DNA from: Antedon mediterranea
Taxonomy: Eukaryota > Echinodermata > Crinoidea > Comatulida > Antedonidae
Assembly: GCF_964355755.1 (NCBI RefSeq)
Contig: NC_092671.1
Coordinates: 5,527,001-5,591,000, forward strand
Reading direction: 5' to 3'
Length of the DNA stretch: 64,000 bases
The position numbers and the translations under genes were made by a program. Below the pieces are notes generated by a model. It did no database searches. It had not been told where the DNA came from and saw nothing but the letters and a program-made list of their open reading frames with translations. Below, one piece after another: positions 1 through 12,507 of this stretch (within the stretch, counting starts at the first letter, position 1; the number at the start of each line of letters is the position of its first letter).

Positions 1-571
1 TAAAAAGTAAATTCTTTACAAATTTTGGTTTTAACGTTCTTTTCATACCTCATTGACTTTTGGCGTGTCATATATTTTCTTTTCATTCAATTCAAAGGTA
101 GATTTAACCCAGACTTAATACATTTTTTTTTAAATCCAGCTTTTGTTATTAAACTTTTAAATATTATATTCTTGTATGAATTTCATTAAATTTATTGTGG
201 GAAAAACTGTGTTGAAGAATTAAAAGCCCAACATGTTCCTGTCAATCTTAATGGTAATAAAACCAGACTGTAAAAATTCAATTTGTTTTCTTTTCTAAAT
301 GGTAAATGCAAATTAGTTGTCGGTTTATTTCTGTGAATTACAATGCAAATGAAGAAGATGATTAAAAGTTTAGAAAGAAAATACTACAACAGTCTACAAT
401 ATTCAACCTGTTGGTTTCATCGCTGTTGGTTGACAACTGAATAAAATAATAAATTGATAAATAAATAAATATCTAAATGCATCAGATTATAAATCTTCTT
501 AGTTCTATTATAATTATTCTGAAATCATAGTTTCATCTACAATGTACTATAGTAGTAGGCCTAGAACCCTT

Positions 572-608
572 CATTTGGGACACTTTTATTATAAAAGTGT
601 CCCAAATG
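572..608. repeat. 37-bp perfect hairpin
   Basis: CATTTGGGACACTTTTA, a 3-nt loop, then its exact reverse complement. Confidence 0.8.
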
Positions 609-815
609 GGATGTGGCTAGCCTGTGGATAAAGTTTATCCAGAAGCTAGACACATGCACTGCCTAAAGGAAAACCCATAATGTGTTTATACCCAGATGTT
701 TTTTTTCTGTCATCAAAGAACATTTTTTTTCTGATGACCAAATTAACTTCACTTTAGAGATGAACAAGTTATGCCTACTAAAACAGTTTTATGCTTTTTT
801 TTATTATTAAACAGT

Positions 816-846
816 GCTTTCCTGTTCTTTAAAAGAACAGGAAAGC
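816..846. repeat. 31-bp perfect palindrome
   Basis: GCTTTCCTGTTCTTT, one central base, then its exact reverse complement. Confidence 0.8.
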
Positions 847-2487
847 AATATCATTTTCCAATTTATTTAATGTTTATTGAAACTTAATTGTAAACTACTG
901 TATATTAATGGTAATATGGATAGACCTAAATATTTCCTGCAATTTTAGTTTGTGGTAGTATTGCTGTTAAGTAGATGCTGGAAAGTAGGCTTAATTTTCT
1001 AGTGCTTCCTACATACTCTGTCAATGATGGCCTACGCATGCTGAAACCCCATAAACACAGTTCCTGTCACCTTCAGATCAAAGAATAACCGAACTTTAAT
1101 GAATAGTTTTATCAATATCAATTAAGTTATTACCTATTACCTATATTGTATGTAGACAATTATCTTTACCACAGAAAACTTAACCTATTAATGCAGTTGA
1201 CAGATCTTGGTAGAATTTAGAAAGGAAAAGAGGTGTGGATAGAGGGTGTTGGAATGGTCTAAAGAGACTTAATTTAGGATGGGGAAAGTGAGCGAATACA
1301 TTAAATAGTTGATCTGTGCAATTTATAAAATAAGTATTTTTAACCTTTAAAACAATTTTCGCAATGTCGAGTTTGCATTTTTCAATCTTTCCTATTTACA
1401 TACCATAATTTCTCTGCTTTGTGTACAATACATGACATTGATATCTTTGTACTCTATAATACACACATCTTACACTTTCATGGACCACTTCTATGTTCCT
1501 ACAGTAAACAGTAGCACTAGAGTATTAAATTAGCCTTGGCCTTGGTATACATGGTAATCAACTGGTATCAAATAAAAAGTACAACCTGAATATTGTAAAG
1601 TCATTCAGTTACCCAGTTCCAATCAAAAAAGCAATTTAATTGTTTTTGCATACTACTGTAGGCTAGTGTACAATAAGAAATACCTTAGCTTTCTTTAGTA
1701 ATTAGTTTATTTTATTAATTTAAATTGAGCTTAGTACTAATTGTACAATTTTTCATAGTATTTTATAATTGTGAACTTTTGAGAATTAATCTTTGATTAT
1801 AAATTACCATACAGTTTTAAATTTGGTAATTTAGATCTAATAGTTTATTCTTTAATAATTATTTTGTAAAGAAAGAATTTCACATGAAGGTTTAATTAAT
1901 GACATCATTTAAGTGTAATTGAAACTTATGCATTTGAACTTGTCGGTCATAAAAGAGATAAGATCTGTTTATCCTTGATTAATGAGGGTCTTCAGTCTGA
2001 AGGATGACAATCACTGGACAAATACACTGACCATAAGCCCACTGACTTCAGCCTGATTAGGTTTTAATTGCATGTTAGATCCTAATGGGAGTGTCTGTAG
2101 GCTGTGAGCTATTTTAAGTGATTCTTGTCGGCTGGTCTCATAGACTATGTCCATAATGTCCTAAGGAATAAAACTTTATTTTTAAGTTTGGATTTCTTGT
2201 TATGATCGATGAGTAAATGGGTACCGGATGATTAGAAAATGTATTTCGTGCTTAGCTTACCTGGATAAACCGACAATTGCCTGGGCTCTTTTGGAGAATT
2301 ATGACTTAGTATTATACTTTATAGTATGTCAGTATATCTTGTCATTGCTTTGACAATATCAAAGTCTGGGTAGCCTACTGTACAATCTTGTTGCTTGTTT
2401 TTTTACCAAATTTTGTGTGGGTTATGTAGGTCAAAGTAAGCACTTAAGTGGGCCTAGTTTAGATTTTTGTACATTTACGTAGTCTAA

Positions 2488-3148
2488 GACCCCATTTACA
2501 CTTACGATTTAGGCCGGCCCTGGGTCGGCCCTGGGTCGGCAATTGATAAGTGTAAATACTCCAAAAAGTTAGGCCGGCCCTGGGCCGGACGCAGATCTGG
2601 GCCACCTCTCCAGGTAGGTTCAGGAGCGGCTTTTACGTTTGGGCCGGCTTACGCAGTGAACCGTGAACAACGTTTGACCTTTTTATGAGGTTGTTGTTAT
2701 GACGATCCGACATTCTCAGTACATACCTTCCTCCTTTTCGGGCGACAATTTGTTTTCTTCATTATATAGTTAAATTTATTTTCAGACATCTTCTTTCAAT
2801 AAAGTATTCCTCCGCTTGTTTCGCATATACATAAAATATAGCCATATTATATATAAAACAGTGGGGTTCATTTTGTTTTTAATGGGACAAAAAACAACAA
2901 TACAGTACTATAAATATAAAACGGTCGGTTCGCGCGGAGAGTTGAATTGACGATCGAGAGAGAAAAATGTAAACAAACTGTACTTCGTATCCCAGCATGC
3001 AATGGTACTTCCGATAAAATTATTTACGACCAGTAATCTGTGTCGGTAGTGTAAACGCTCTGGGCCGGCCTAAAAAGTAAATATTTGCAACCGGCCCAGG
3101 ACCGACCCAGGACCGGCCCTGGACCCAAACGAAAGTGTAAATGGGGTC
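2488..3148. mobile_element. Harbinger-like MITE, copy 1 (661 bp)
   Basis: Terminal inverted repeats GACCCCATTTACAC with subterminal GGCCCTGGGTCGG repeats. Flanked by TAA on the left and TTA on the right, consistent with the 3-bp TWA target sites of PIF/Harbinger elements, but imperfect here. GC-rich ends contrast with the AT-rich host. It carries on the minus strand the same short exon-like segment as copy 2, but with a 4-bp deletion that breaks its frame. Confidence 0.85.
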
Positions 3149-3151
3149 TTA

Positions 3152-5194
3152 GTTCACCCACTCTTCCTGAAAGGCCCCATTTTATTGTTAGGCGATATAA
3201 TTTGTCAGATTTATGTAACAAAAAGGTTTTAAACATATTTTTTGTTAGTTTTACTTTAGTAAAAGCAAAAATGATTACGCTATTTTTATGCTAGAATCAA
3301 TTCTGTATCTAACTGGAAAATATTATTCAACAGCTCTTAAATTAGGGTCTTCCGTTTCTCGCGGTGCCTTTAAAGATTTTAAAATCTAATTAGCATTGTA
3401 CAAATGTCTATTATTTATTATTGTACACTTGCTCCATACATCCCACAATACTGTACATGCATTTGTTCTATTAAGAATTTTGTATGATTTATGCATGGGC
3501 ATGATAACTGGAGTAATAGATTTTGTTCCAGATATTCACGATGAGTGCCTTAATAATGATAAACTAGTCTACTTATCATACCCCCAGGTTTTTACAGTCG
3601 TAGTTAGTTGGAATGTTTTATGCAAAAGTTAAATAATTAGTCCCCAGCATGTCATAATTATAATATTACAAAATAAATTATACAATACACAAGTAGGTTA
3701 ATTATACAAGTTGTATATTCTCCATGGTATAAAACAAAGCTATGGAAAATTTTTTAAGCATGATTCAGTTTTATTATCATTCTAGATGTGAAGAAAATTG
3801 TTACATCGCCACTAACCATGAAATGTGAAGATGACACTTGTGTTATCAATCATTCCAAATGATTTTGATGGTCAGTTCGCTTTTTTATGGTAATTATATT
3901 TAATGGAGCTACATGTTTCTTGCCTGTCCATATGTATCAACATTTTAGTCACTAGACACGTCTTTTATTTGTAGCAAAATGAGCAACACAACTTGCTAAT
4001 ATTTTGATTAATTAATTATTTCTGGAAAAAGTTGAATTACAAAAATTGGCATATCAATATTCTATTGTTTTGAAAAAAATCTATCAAATTACCAATTAGC
4101 TACAGTATGATAAATGTTGTGCACTTCTAGAAAATGTGTTTGCTGAGGCCTATTTTCAAAATCTAAATTTAGATGCTTCTTTCTTCATGAACCCTTGCCT
4201 CGCATATGCCAAATTTCTTACATTATGCTATCTCTCACATAGTGCAGTGGTGCGATATACAATGAGGCCTATATGTGATTAGAGGAATAGTACAGTACGT
4301 ATTATTTAGATTATGTAGAGACATTTAATACTCTTGACCCAAAGATCATTCAGTGAAAGTAAAGAAATTATTGGACAACAAACTGCATTGTTTGGTCCTG
4401 TAATAGATTTTCGAGGATTATTCTTGTTTCAATTTTGTTGATATTCTAGATATAGGAATTCTTTCTTGTTTAACTCTAGGATATACAAAGTGTTTGTTGT
4501 TGATCTAGCAACTAATAATGGCTTTGTTCTTAAATTTATTCATTTTGTTAACTTTAGACGTTTCATTTTTTTTGCCGGACAGCAGAATAGTTGTTACTCA
4601 GGGATTACATTATAATATTATATACAATCTCTATTAATGTTGTCCAATTTGTTGTAAGCAAAAGAAATTTATATAGATATAGATAATTAAAACTGATCAA
4701 GAAATATTTCTTACAAAAAGCGCTGCTCGACATTTAAAAATTAATCATTGTTCTTTCTTCAGATATATTTATGATTAATTATTAAAAAGATGTCCTTTAA
4801 TTGCAAAAATACACATCATATGCCCATTTAAAAATGGACAATTTTGAACTTTACTCAACCTATAGGCATACAACTGAATACCCTCTAGAGACAACGTAAC
4901 TTCATGGCGGTACAAGTGAGAAAATTCTTCCCAGTCTGTTGATTCGTGTCTTAACTAATCAAAGGGCGACAATCCAAAATCGTTCAACCGTGAGCCCTCA
5001 TAGACTCTCTTTTCCCATACGTTTTTTTGGGTCCAGCAGCTGGGATCTATAAATTATAGTCAAGTTTACAAAGTCGCAAAACTGCCGGCCACTGCTGCTT
5101 GCTTTAGCTTCTGAATCCCTCATGGGATGTAGCTGGCTAGAGCAGCAGTGTGAAAAAAAATATAAGTTATCTTTGAGTAGATTTGTAGAACTTT
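3152..5194. other. Noncoding AT-rich sequence
   Basis: No supported feature. A less AT-rich patch at ~4870-5150 (contains CTGGGATCTATAAATTATAG) is unexplained and may be an old transposon. Confidence 0.5.
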
Positions 5195-5352
5195 TCCTTT
5201 GGGGTCATCCCTCTTCAGGGGACATCCCCATCAATGGGCACTTTCCTGTGAAACAGTGTATGTTTTAAAAACCACAGCCAATCCATATTTCGGGAAACCC
5301 CTATAAATATAGGGGCCCCAATTGTGTCACCTTACTAGAGTTCTACTGCATA
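5195..5352. mobile_element. Possible diverged family B copy
   Basis: GGGGACATCCCCATCAATGG near the left and CACCTTACTAGAGTTCTACT at the right echo family B. Strongly eroded. Confidence 0.35.
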
Positions 5353-5407
5353 AGCTTTTTAAATATTACGGATGTTTGCGTTACTTTTAAGAAGGACATC
5401 TATGTAT

Positions 5408-6234
5408 ATGGAACGCCGTTTACGCAACATTTCGATGATATGAATTTTATGACGCGATATGTGAATGAAATGCATCGATATGAATTGAATGGCGTGATAT
5501 ATGAATGAAATGTTTTGAATTGAATGCTTTGAATTGAATGTTTTGAATGAAATGTTTTGAATGAAATGTTTTGAATTGAATGTTTTGAATAAAATGTTTT
5601 GAATGAAATGTTTTGAATGAAATGTTTTGAATTAAATGTTTTGAATGAAAATGAATGTTTGAATTGAATTGAAAAGTCAAACTATTGGCGGCGTATGTCA
5701 TTCCCGCTCGCGATTTTTTTTCAACCTCTTAATAGGCCTAAGCATGGGTACCCTCATCTCCTTTCAACGCTGTCATCAATATGAATCCTTTACAGAGACT
5801 CCCTAACAGACCTGAAACATTGGAATACATATTTCCGAACCCAGGTCTGTTAGGATTCTCTGTAAAGGCAGCGTGGAAGAAAGGAGATGAGGGTCCCAGG
5901 CTTAGGCCTAAGAGGTTGAGAAAATAATCGCGAGCGAGAATGACATACGCCACCAATAGTTTGACTTTTCAATTCAATTCAAACATTTCATTCAAAACAT
6001 TTCATTCAAAACATTTCATTTAAAACATTTCATTCAAAACATTTCATTCAAAACATTTCATTCAAAACATTTCATTCAAAACATTTCATTCAAAACATTC
6101 AATTCACAGCATTCAATTCAAAACATTTCATTTATATATCGCGCCATTCAATTCATATCGATGCATTTCATTCACATATCACGTCATAAAATTCATATCA
6201 TCGAAATGTTGCGTAAACGGCGTTCCATATATGT
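5408..6234. mobile_element. 825-bp near-perfect palindrome (foldback element)
   Basis: The left arm (TATGGAACGCCGTTTACGCA onward) is repeated in reverse complement up to TGCGTAAACGGCGTTCCATA. Arms of ~400 bp meet near 5830. Each arm carries a tandem block of a ~14-bp unit (TTTTGAATGAAATG and its complement) at about 5505-5650 and 5985-6130, and a unique inner part with GAGATGAGGGT and CAGACCTG. The open frames through it only reflect the repeat. A foldback or MITE origin is inferred. No transposase is present. Confidence 0.8.
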
Positions 6235-7448
6235 ATGTTTAAGACTTTATTAAGAAATCTGTCCTTCAAAATTATTAACAACACTGCATTATTTAATTTA
6301 CATGCTAATCCTAAACGGAACAAAATAAGTTTGTTGTGAAGTATCATGTATTTCTTAAAATTAAGTATTGATAATGATAACTAGCGCTAGGGTGAAGGTC
6401 ATTGGAAAGGTCATTCATGTGATGATGTAATGGAGAGAAAAAAAAGTCATTGGTATGGGGGAAAGTGTCATTTTGAGGGAAGTGTGTTTAGCCTAAATAT
6501 CTATAAATCACAAGAGAATAAGACCTCCTGGGGGTTTTCCCACTATCACATAATATTATTATTTTTTGCACTTTACTTTGTATGCTGTGAAAACAAACCC
6601 ATTAAATATTTCTCTAGATGTTTCAGCCTCAATCAGTTTTTTTTATAAAAGAAATCTGATTTTAACAATTACAATACATAGACTACATAAATTCCATAAG
6701 CTCAGAATTTATATAGAATCTATTGACACCAACAAATGCCTATAAACAACATGTTCCAAAGCTAAATTAATTATCTCTTCTCCAGGTGTGAGTTTGATTT
6801 ATGAAAACCAGTGTCAATATCATTGCCAACTTTAATTTCTGATGAAAAGTTTCAGAAGTTGTTTATTTCAAAATTTAGAACTAACCAAGTACATTTAATG
6901 AATACAGGTGTCAAGGTGGCATGTAGGGCAGTTGTGATGAACACCTGCTTCCACATTTTACAAACTTTAAATTTTTAGACTGATGGTTTGTTCCATTCTT
7001 GACCTATTGCTGACCAGTCCATCTTTCCAATCAAATCTGTTCATTTAGATCAAAGTGTATGCTTCAGGGGATGAAGATACGTATTTTCACAAGTAAACTA
7101 TTTAATGAGAAAACCAAATTAAAATAACCTTTTTGATCCCTGTAAAAAGAGGGACTAGATTACATTTAATGAAACGCAAATTGGATAGATAAAAATGTAG
7201 AGTGTATTGCACTCAAAAACTTAAAGTAAACTTGTTAGTAAAGTTTTCAAAACATGGTTTATGTATAATATATAGTAGTACTTATTTAAATGTAGGAAAG
7301 CGTGTTATTAGTGCTTTGGGAATTCATGTTATAAAAAAGATATTTTGTTCATCCTGAACACTAGTTATAAAAGCAAGGCGACACAAATTTGAACACAATT
7401 TATTTGTATTTCACAATATTTTTTATTAAACTTCCAAGAATACAAATC
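6235..7448. other. Noncoding sequence between palindrome and MITE copy 2
   Basis: Short open frames only. Nothing recognisable. Confidence 0.55.
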
Positions 7449-7451
7449 TTA

Positions 7452-8092
7452 GACCCCATTTACACTTACGTTTGGGTCCTGGGCCGGTTGCAAATATTTA
7501 CCTTTTAGGCCGGCCCCACAGCGTTTACACTAGCGACGCAGATTACTGGTCGTAAATAATGTTATCGGAAGTACCATTGCATGCTGGGATACGAAGTACA
7601 GTTTGTTTAAATTTTTCTCTCTCGATCGTCAATTCAACTCTCCGCGCGAACCGACCGTTTTATATTTATACTGTATTGTTGTTTTTTGTCCCATTAAAAA
7701 CAAAATGAACCCCACTGTTTTATATATAATATGGCTGTATTTTATGTATATGCGAAACAAGCGGAGGAATACTTTATTGAAAGAAGATGTCTGAAAATAA
7801 ATTTAACTATATAAATGATGAAGAAAACAAATTGTCGCCCGAAAAGGAGGAAGGTATGTACTGAAAATGTCGGATCGTCATAACAACAACCTCATAAAAA
7901 GGTCAAACGTTGTTCACAGTTCACTGCGTAAGCCGGCCCAAACATAAAAGCCGCTCCTGAACCTACCTGGAGAGGTGGCACAGATCTGCGTCCGGCCCAG
8001 GGCCGGCCTAACTTTTTGGAGTATTTACACTTATCAATTGCCGACCCAGGGCCGACCCAGGGCCGGCCTAAATCGTAAGTGTAAATGGGGTC
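7452..8092. mobile_element. Harbinger-like MITE, copy 2 (641 bp, inverted relative to copy 1)
   Basis: Near-identical to copy 1 in reverse orientation, flanked on both sides by TTA, a perfect 3-bp target duplication. Internally on the plus strand it has ATG 7787, a 22-codon open run (MSENKFNYINDEENKLSPEK ends just before the donor) and a consensus donor GTATGT at 7854. It resembles the first exon of an autonomous parent element or a captured host exon. Confidence 0.85.
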
Positions 8093-9889
8093 TTAAATAC
8101 AATATGTAGTTTGTTGCCAAGAATGCTCAAACTTTTAAAAAGATATATTAAAGGTCAAAGGTAACTATTACTACCTCTTTATTGTTGTTTATGCAGAATA
8201 AATCAAAGCTAAGCTAGCAATTTTGTTCACCAATATGATGAATCGGTGTATTATAAACATGATTAAAGATTATAGAAAATAGTAGCACTTTGTTAACCAT
8301 TCTTATTTGCATCGCAAACCATAAATCTTAAATATAAATTATAAATACTTTTTGGAATTCTCCTTGACTCTATGACAATTGTAACGGTTGATGATTTTTT
8401 ACAGTATTATGTATACAGCCCCACACATCCTCTTCTCCCACTTTCACTTGTATTATTTGCCTAAGCTGCATCATATCATAAACAAACAATAACCAATTCA
8501 TTATTCAATTACAGCAACCACTAACCTGTGTTGGTTCCAACAATATTTAACCACATAATCGGTTATTTTGTGGGGGATCCTTTTCTTAGTTCAAAGCTGA
8601 AGAGACTTTGTCTGGTTAACAGATATGTTTTGTGTTGCAGCTAAAAATTGCATAACAATTTCAGAACGGTTTAAAAACAAATTAATATCTGTATATATAT
8701 ATATTTGCGTATAGTTATGGAGTTCTTTAACTTATAAATTCTAAGGCCTTGCAATTAATTGTCTAGTCTTTACTAAATAAATGATTTATTTTGTTCATTT
8801 TGCAGATTTTTGCAATGATAGAATATACCATGATACATCAACTGAATCATCAGCTAAAGCCACTTACCATGCATTACAACAATAACTCGTAACGATATTC
8901 TAGCTTTAATAGCCCGTGTTATGCATGTTATAAATCAAAACTGAATTGTGTCTCATTTCAACCATGGAGTATTTCAACTTACAATGAATTCCAACAATTG
9001 AAATTTAATAAGATGGTTAAAAATATTTTTATTGTGACATGATTTTATCAATAAATATAGCCATATGAAGGAATAAACATTGTGATTGAACCCATTTTAA
9101 ATCCATAAACAAGCTTTTTTTCACGAAATTTAGCCCAGTCAACTTGCCCATGTGACTCCAGTTATCATAGCTATCCAATATTTTCATGTTAAAATCTTAG
9201 AAATAAATTGGACTATTTTATATGAATTTGTGAACATTTATTAAATATTTCAAATCATACTGTCAGTACTTTGAATAGTATGACGTTTGAAATTTATTAG
9301 ATTAAGTTTAACATTTAAATCTTTTTTTACTAAATTTGGCATTGATTGACTGTACAAAGATATACATGTAGTTTGTGTTGTTTAGTTCAAATTCTTGTTT
9401 TATTAGGATTTTAAATACATGTTTAGAATTCTTAGAGTTTATAGAAGAATTATAACTAATACTGTGGTTTTCTATTATTTTCTGTTTCATTGTATCTTTT
9501 TCTAAGCAACCACAAAATATGAAATTTATTTATAATTCACAACGGAATATACAGTAGTCCAATTCTGATATAGCCCTTTCGTAGCCACAGTAAAATCAAT
9601 CAGTTTCATGTGCACAATAAAAAGATGTATTATTATATAGTATAATATCTCTATGTTTAAACTGTACACACATATTGATTTCATTGTTTTATTATGTCCA
9701 GGCAAGTCTCATGTCAAGAGTCCACTCATTGGTAATTTTTTTAATGAAGACAGAATGACTGTTTCAAAAGCAACACACAACTTTTTTAATGTAACTCGTT
9801 ACCATCTCTTGCATCTTGTTAAAGTAATCCTTGAGCAATAGTGATATGTTGAGTGGTAGAATGATTGACAAGGAAACATTAGTTTAAGT

Positions 9890-10005
9890 AAAAATAACAG
9901 ATCTATCCATTTGTTATTATTTCATCGAATGTTGTCAAGATAATGAGTGAGAGACATCATTAGAGCTTATGTCCCAGTTGGATCTACTCTCTTTTCACAT
10001 TTATT
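9890..10005 (+). repeat. Diverged direct repeat, copy 1
   Basis: TTATTTCATCGAATGTTGTC, AGATAATGAG, GAGACATCATTAG and CCCAGTTGGAT recur in order at 10745-10840. Confidence 0.5.
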
Positions 10006-10294
10006 TTATACTTATCCTTGTACAAGATGTAGGTGCATTTATCAATGCAATGAAACAGGTAACACATTTGTTATTTGAAGATCATTTGAGAATGTATTGA
10101 TTATTTGTTGGTCTGATAAATGTTTGGGCTGACTCTTGCTGTTTAGGGTTGCACCTGAGAGAGATAAATTGCTACACATATATACACCTTGCTCAGAAAA
10201 CTGAAATGAGGTTTTTTGTAGTACTTTCCTATAGTATAAAAGTAGTATATTGACTTATGGTATACAGTACATAGTTTGGCTAATACTACTACTA

Positions 10295-10420
10295 CAGTCT
10301 GATTTGATTTGATTTATTTCGAAATATCCATAAAAATATATACATACAATTCAATTTGATAAAACAAGAGATGACTAGAAACAAATAAACTTACATTAAA
10401 CAGTACACTTACATTAAACA
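10295..10420 (-). mobile_element. Possible non-LTR tail in reverse
   Basis: GATTTGATTTGATTTATTTC is the reverse complement of an A-rich short-period LINE tail. A similar start, AATCAATCAATCAAAATC, occurs at 10911. Body unrecognised. Confidence 0.3.
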
Positions 10421-10499
10421 TAAAAAATGGATATAACAAGGATAACACAAACAGTTTAAAATTAATTAAACTTATTTCCATTGTGGTCCTTAACAGTCA

Positions 10500-10634
10500 A
10501 CTCTCCCAAAACCAGAAACTCTCCCAAAACCTAGGTCCTCAAGGTTCCAAATTCAATTTTACCAATAACAACACATTTTGAGTATCAGACTTTACAGAAA
10601 ACCACCCAAAGGTGTCTGGTATTGGGAGAGTACA
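10500..10634. mobile_element. Small MITE with TIR ACTCTCCCAA
   Basis: Left end ACTCTCCCAAAACCAGAAAC (the first unit is duplicated) and right end GTCTGGTATTGGGAGAGT are inverted, ~130 bp apart. Confidence 0.6.
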
Positions 10635-10739
10635 GTCTTCCTCCCTCTTGAAAGCTGCTTGCAATGAGCCTGACATCTAATTGATATCAACCTTGAATAT
10701 CGGTTGACTGGCAGATTGAGTGCAAATTGGTCTAAAAAC

Positions 10740-10842
10740 AAAACAAATTGTCTAATTCATATGTTATTCTTTCATCAATGCTATCACGATAATGATGGAG
10801 GGACATCATTAGGCCTTAGGTAACAGTTGGATATTTTCATAA
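10740..10842 (+). repeat. Diverged direct repeat, copy 2
   Basis: TTCTTTCATCAATGCTATCA, CGATAATGATG, GGGACATCATTAGG and AACAGTTGGAT match 9890-10005. Confidence 0.5.
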
Positions 10843-11159
10843 TGTTCATCAAAATGATTGATTGAAAGATTGCTAAGACATTTGTGTGTGTATTTTCTTC
10901 ATTAACTATTTAATCAATCAATCAAAATCTTTATTTATTCACAAAAAAAAGTAAAACAGACAAGATAAAACACTTTTTTACCAAAAGGTTTTCTTCTGGC
11001 AAATTTCCCCAATTGTAATCCAAAAGATAGGGCATCAACTTAAAGATCAGCCCTTCATTTCACTATGTTTAGGCCATGGGCCCTCCCTATTGCAAAATCC
11101 TGGAACTGTCACTGACATGTTTGTGAAAACAGATAAGAAATATTATAAAGGAAAAGTTA

Positions 11160-11315
11160 ACTACTGTCAAGAATGTAGACTTTCTCCAAGTCTGTATTTA
11201 TTGTCTTTTTTATGTCATTCCACACGTCGTCATTTTGATTTTTGTCTGAAAATACACTCAAGTATACACGTATGAAACGCCATATGTGCAAAAATATTTT
11301 TAGAGCAAACATGCA
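11160..11315. repeat. Dispersed repeat, copy related to 57350-57490
   Basis: CCAAGTCTGTATTTATTGTC, GTCTGAAAATACACTCAAGT and CGTATGAAACGCCATATGTG recur in order near 57370-57480. The open frames here are not convincing genes. Confidence 0.55.
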
Positions 11316-11699
11316 CCACCATAGTGAATAGAAATAGCATAAAATATGGGTAACCTCTCCCACCTCAGCCCATATCCATCAAATTGTTTTATTTACAGCA
11401 TTTCCTTCCACAATAGAATCCTCAGATTAGTCTTTCTGATCCAGTGAAAACCTGTTTCTCCTTGAAATTGTTATGGAATTTCTTCATCATTTTGCGGTAA
11501 TCGCATCATTTCCGTTGATACCACACCTTGTAGTTCTGCTGTCTGCTTCTTTAAGTATAGTATTAAAATTCTTCTCAAAATGCATATTTTGTAGATCAGG
11601 AAGATGAGATTAAAAGAATACAACAGAGCTCATAAACTGTTCCTTCGTTTTTAATTTGTGTACCTTTTATTGACCTACAGGAAAATGTGTTAATTACTT

Positions 11700-11831
11700 C
11701 TCTACAGTAAAATCCACAAGACAACATCCCTATTAAAGGGACAGTTTCTCATGAAATAAACAAGCGATTATATATGTTTTAATACTACAAACACTTTGTT
11801 GGTGTTCCCTTATTAGAGGTTCTACTGTATT
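11700..11831. mobile_element. Family B copy, diverged
   Basis: CTACAGTAAAATCCACAAGA...CCTATTAAAGGGACAG at the left and GTGTTCCCTTATTAGAGG then TTCTACTGTA at the right form degenerate inverted ends. Confidence 0.5.
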
Positions 11832-12390
11832 TGTGTTTTGAAAGCAAGCTGATTTACATTATATTTATTTATTTACACAAATTATACAGTAAAAAGAACT
11901 GTATACAAAAAGTTGTTTTCAGCTAAATTCATTTTTCAATTAATGACCATGAGTGCCTTTCTTTTTTTTTCTTTTTTCTTTCCATTAGTAGTTCATGATT
12001 AGTACCAGACTTTAGTGTAGCTTTTGTGACTTTTATTAAAAGACTGACCTTAAAATCTATTTGTCTTTTTAGTGTTTATGAATGTTATATAAACAGAGCA
12101 AGGTGATGCTTATTAAAGCATTATGGCCTTTTTTAGACACAGAGTCACTAATTGGTTTATAATCCATTAAGTACATTATGATTATCGGGATGATTATTGA
12201 ACCAAAAAGATACTATAGTGAAGCATGGAGTGAACTATAGATGATAGCGGGGTTGAAGCAATCTATAGAGAATCCATATATTACCACCACAGTGAATTTT
12301 TTTTTGCAAGGAAGCCATTTTTATTCATCCTTTATAGCCAATTGACCACTTAAACTTCACATAGAACAGACAATCTTTGCTACTGTATCT

Positions 12391-12507
12391 AAATTGTCCA
12401 GTATCATTGGCAAATTCCATAATACAGTTGACCATGTGTTCCACATGTGATGCCCGTATCAAAGACGCTATTATGGAATTTGCCTATAGATGATACTGGA
12501 CAACTAT
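12391..12507. repeat. Imperfect hairpin repeat
   Basis: Left arm TTGTCCAGTATCATTGGCAA then ATTCCATAAT, and right arm TTATGGAATTTGCC then GATGATACTGGACAA. The ~30-bp arms are separated by ~50 bp, and it is likely an eroded MITE. Confidence 0.6.

Larger units (their letters stand above)
1..2484. other. Noncoding AT-rich sequence
   Basis: Apart from two perfect hairpins (572-608, 816-846) I see no gene, RNA gene or clear element. Confidence 0.6.

Noticed and set aside
3024-3294. Overlapping 70- and 69-codon frames
   Set aside because: They run across the GC-rich end of the Harbinger-like MITE and its flank and show no protein family signal.
5447-5956. Open frames of 84 and 72 codons in the palindrome
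   Set aside because: They are products of the 14-bp tandem unit and the mirrored arm, not independent genes.
6000-6130. CRISPR-like array of regular short repeats
   Set aside because: The 14-bp units are adjacent without unique spacers and the genome is eukaryotic. It is a simple tandem repeat.
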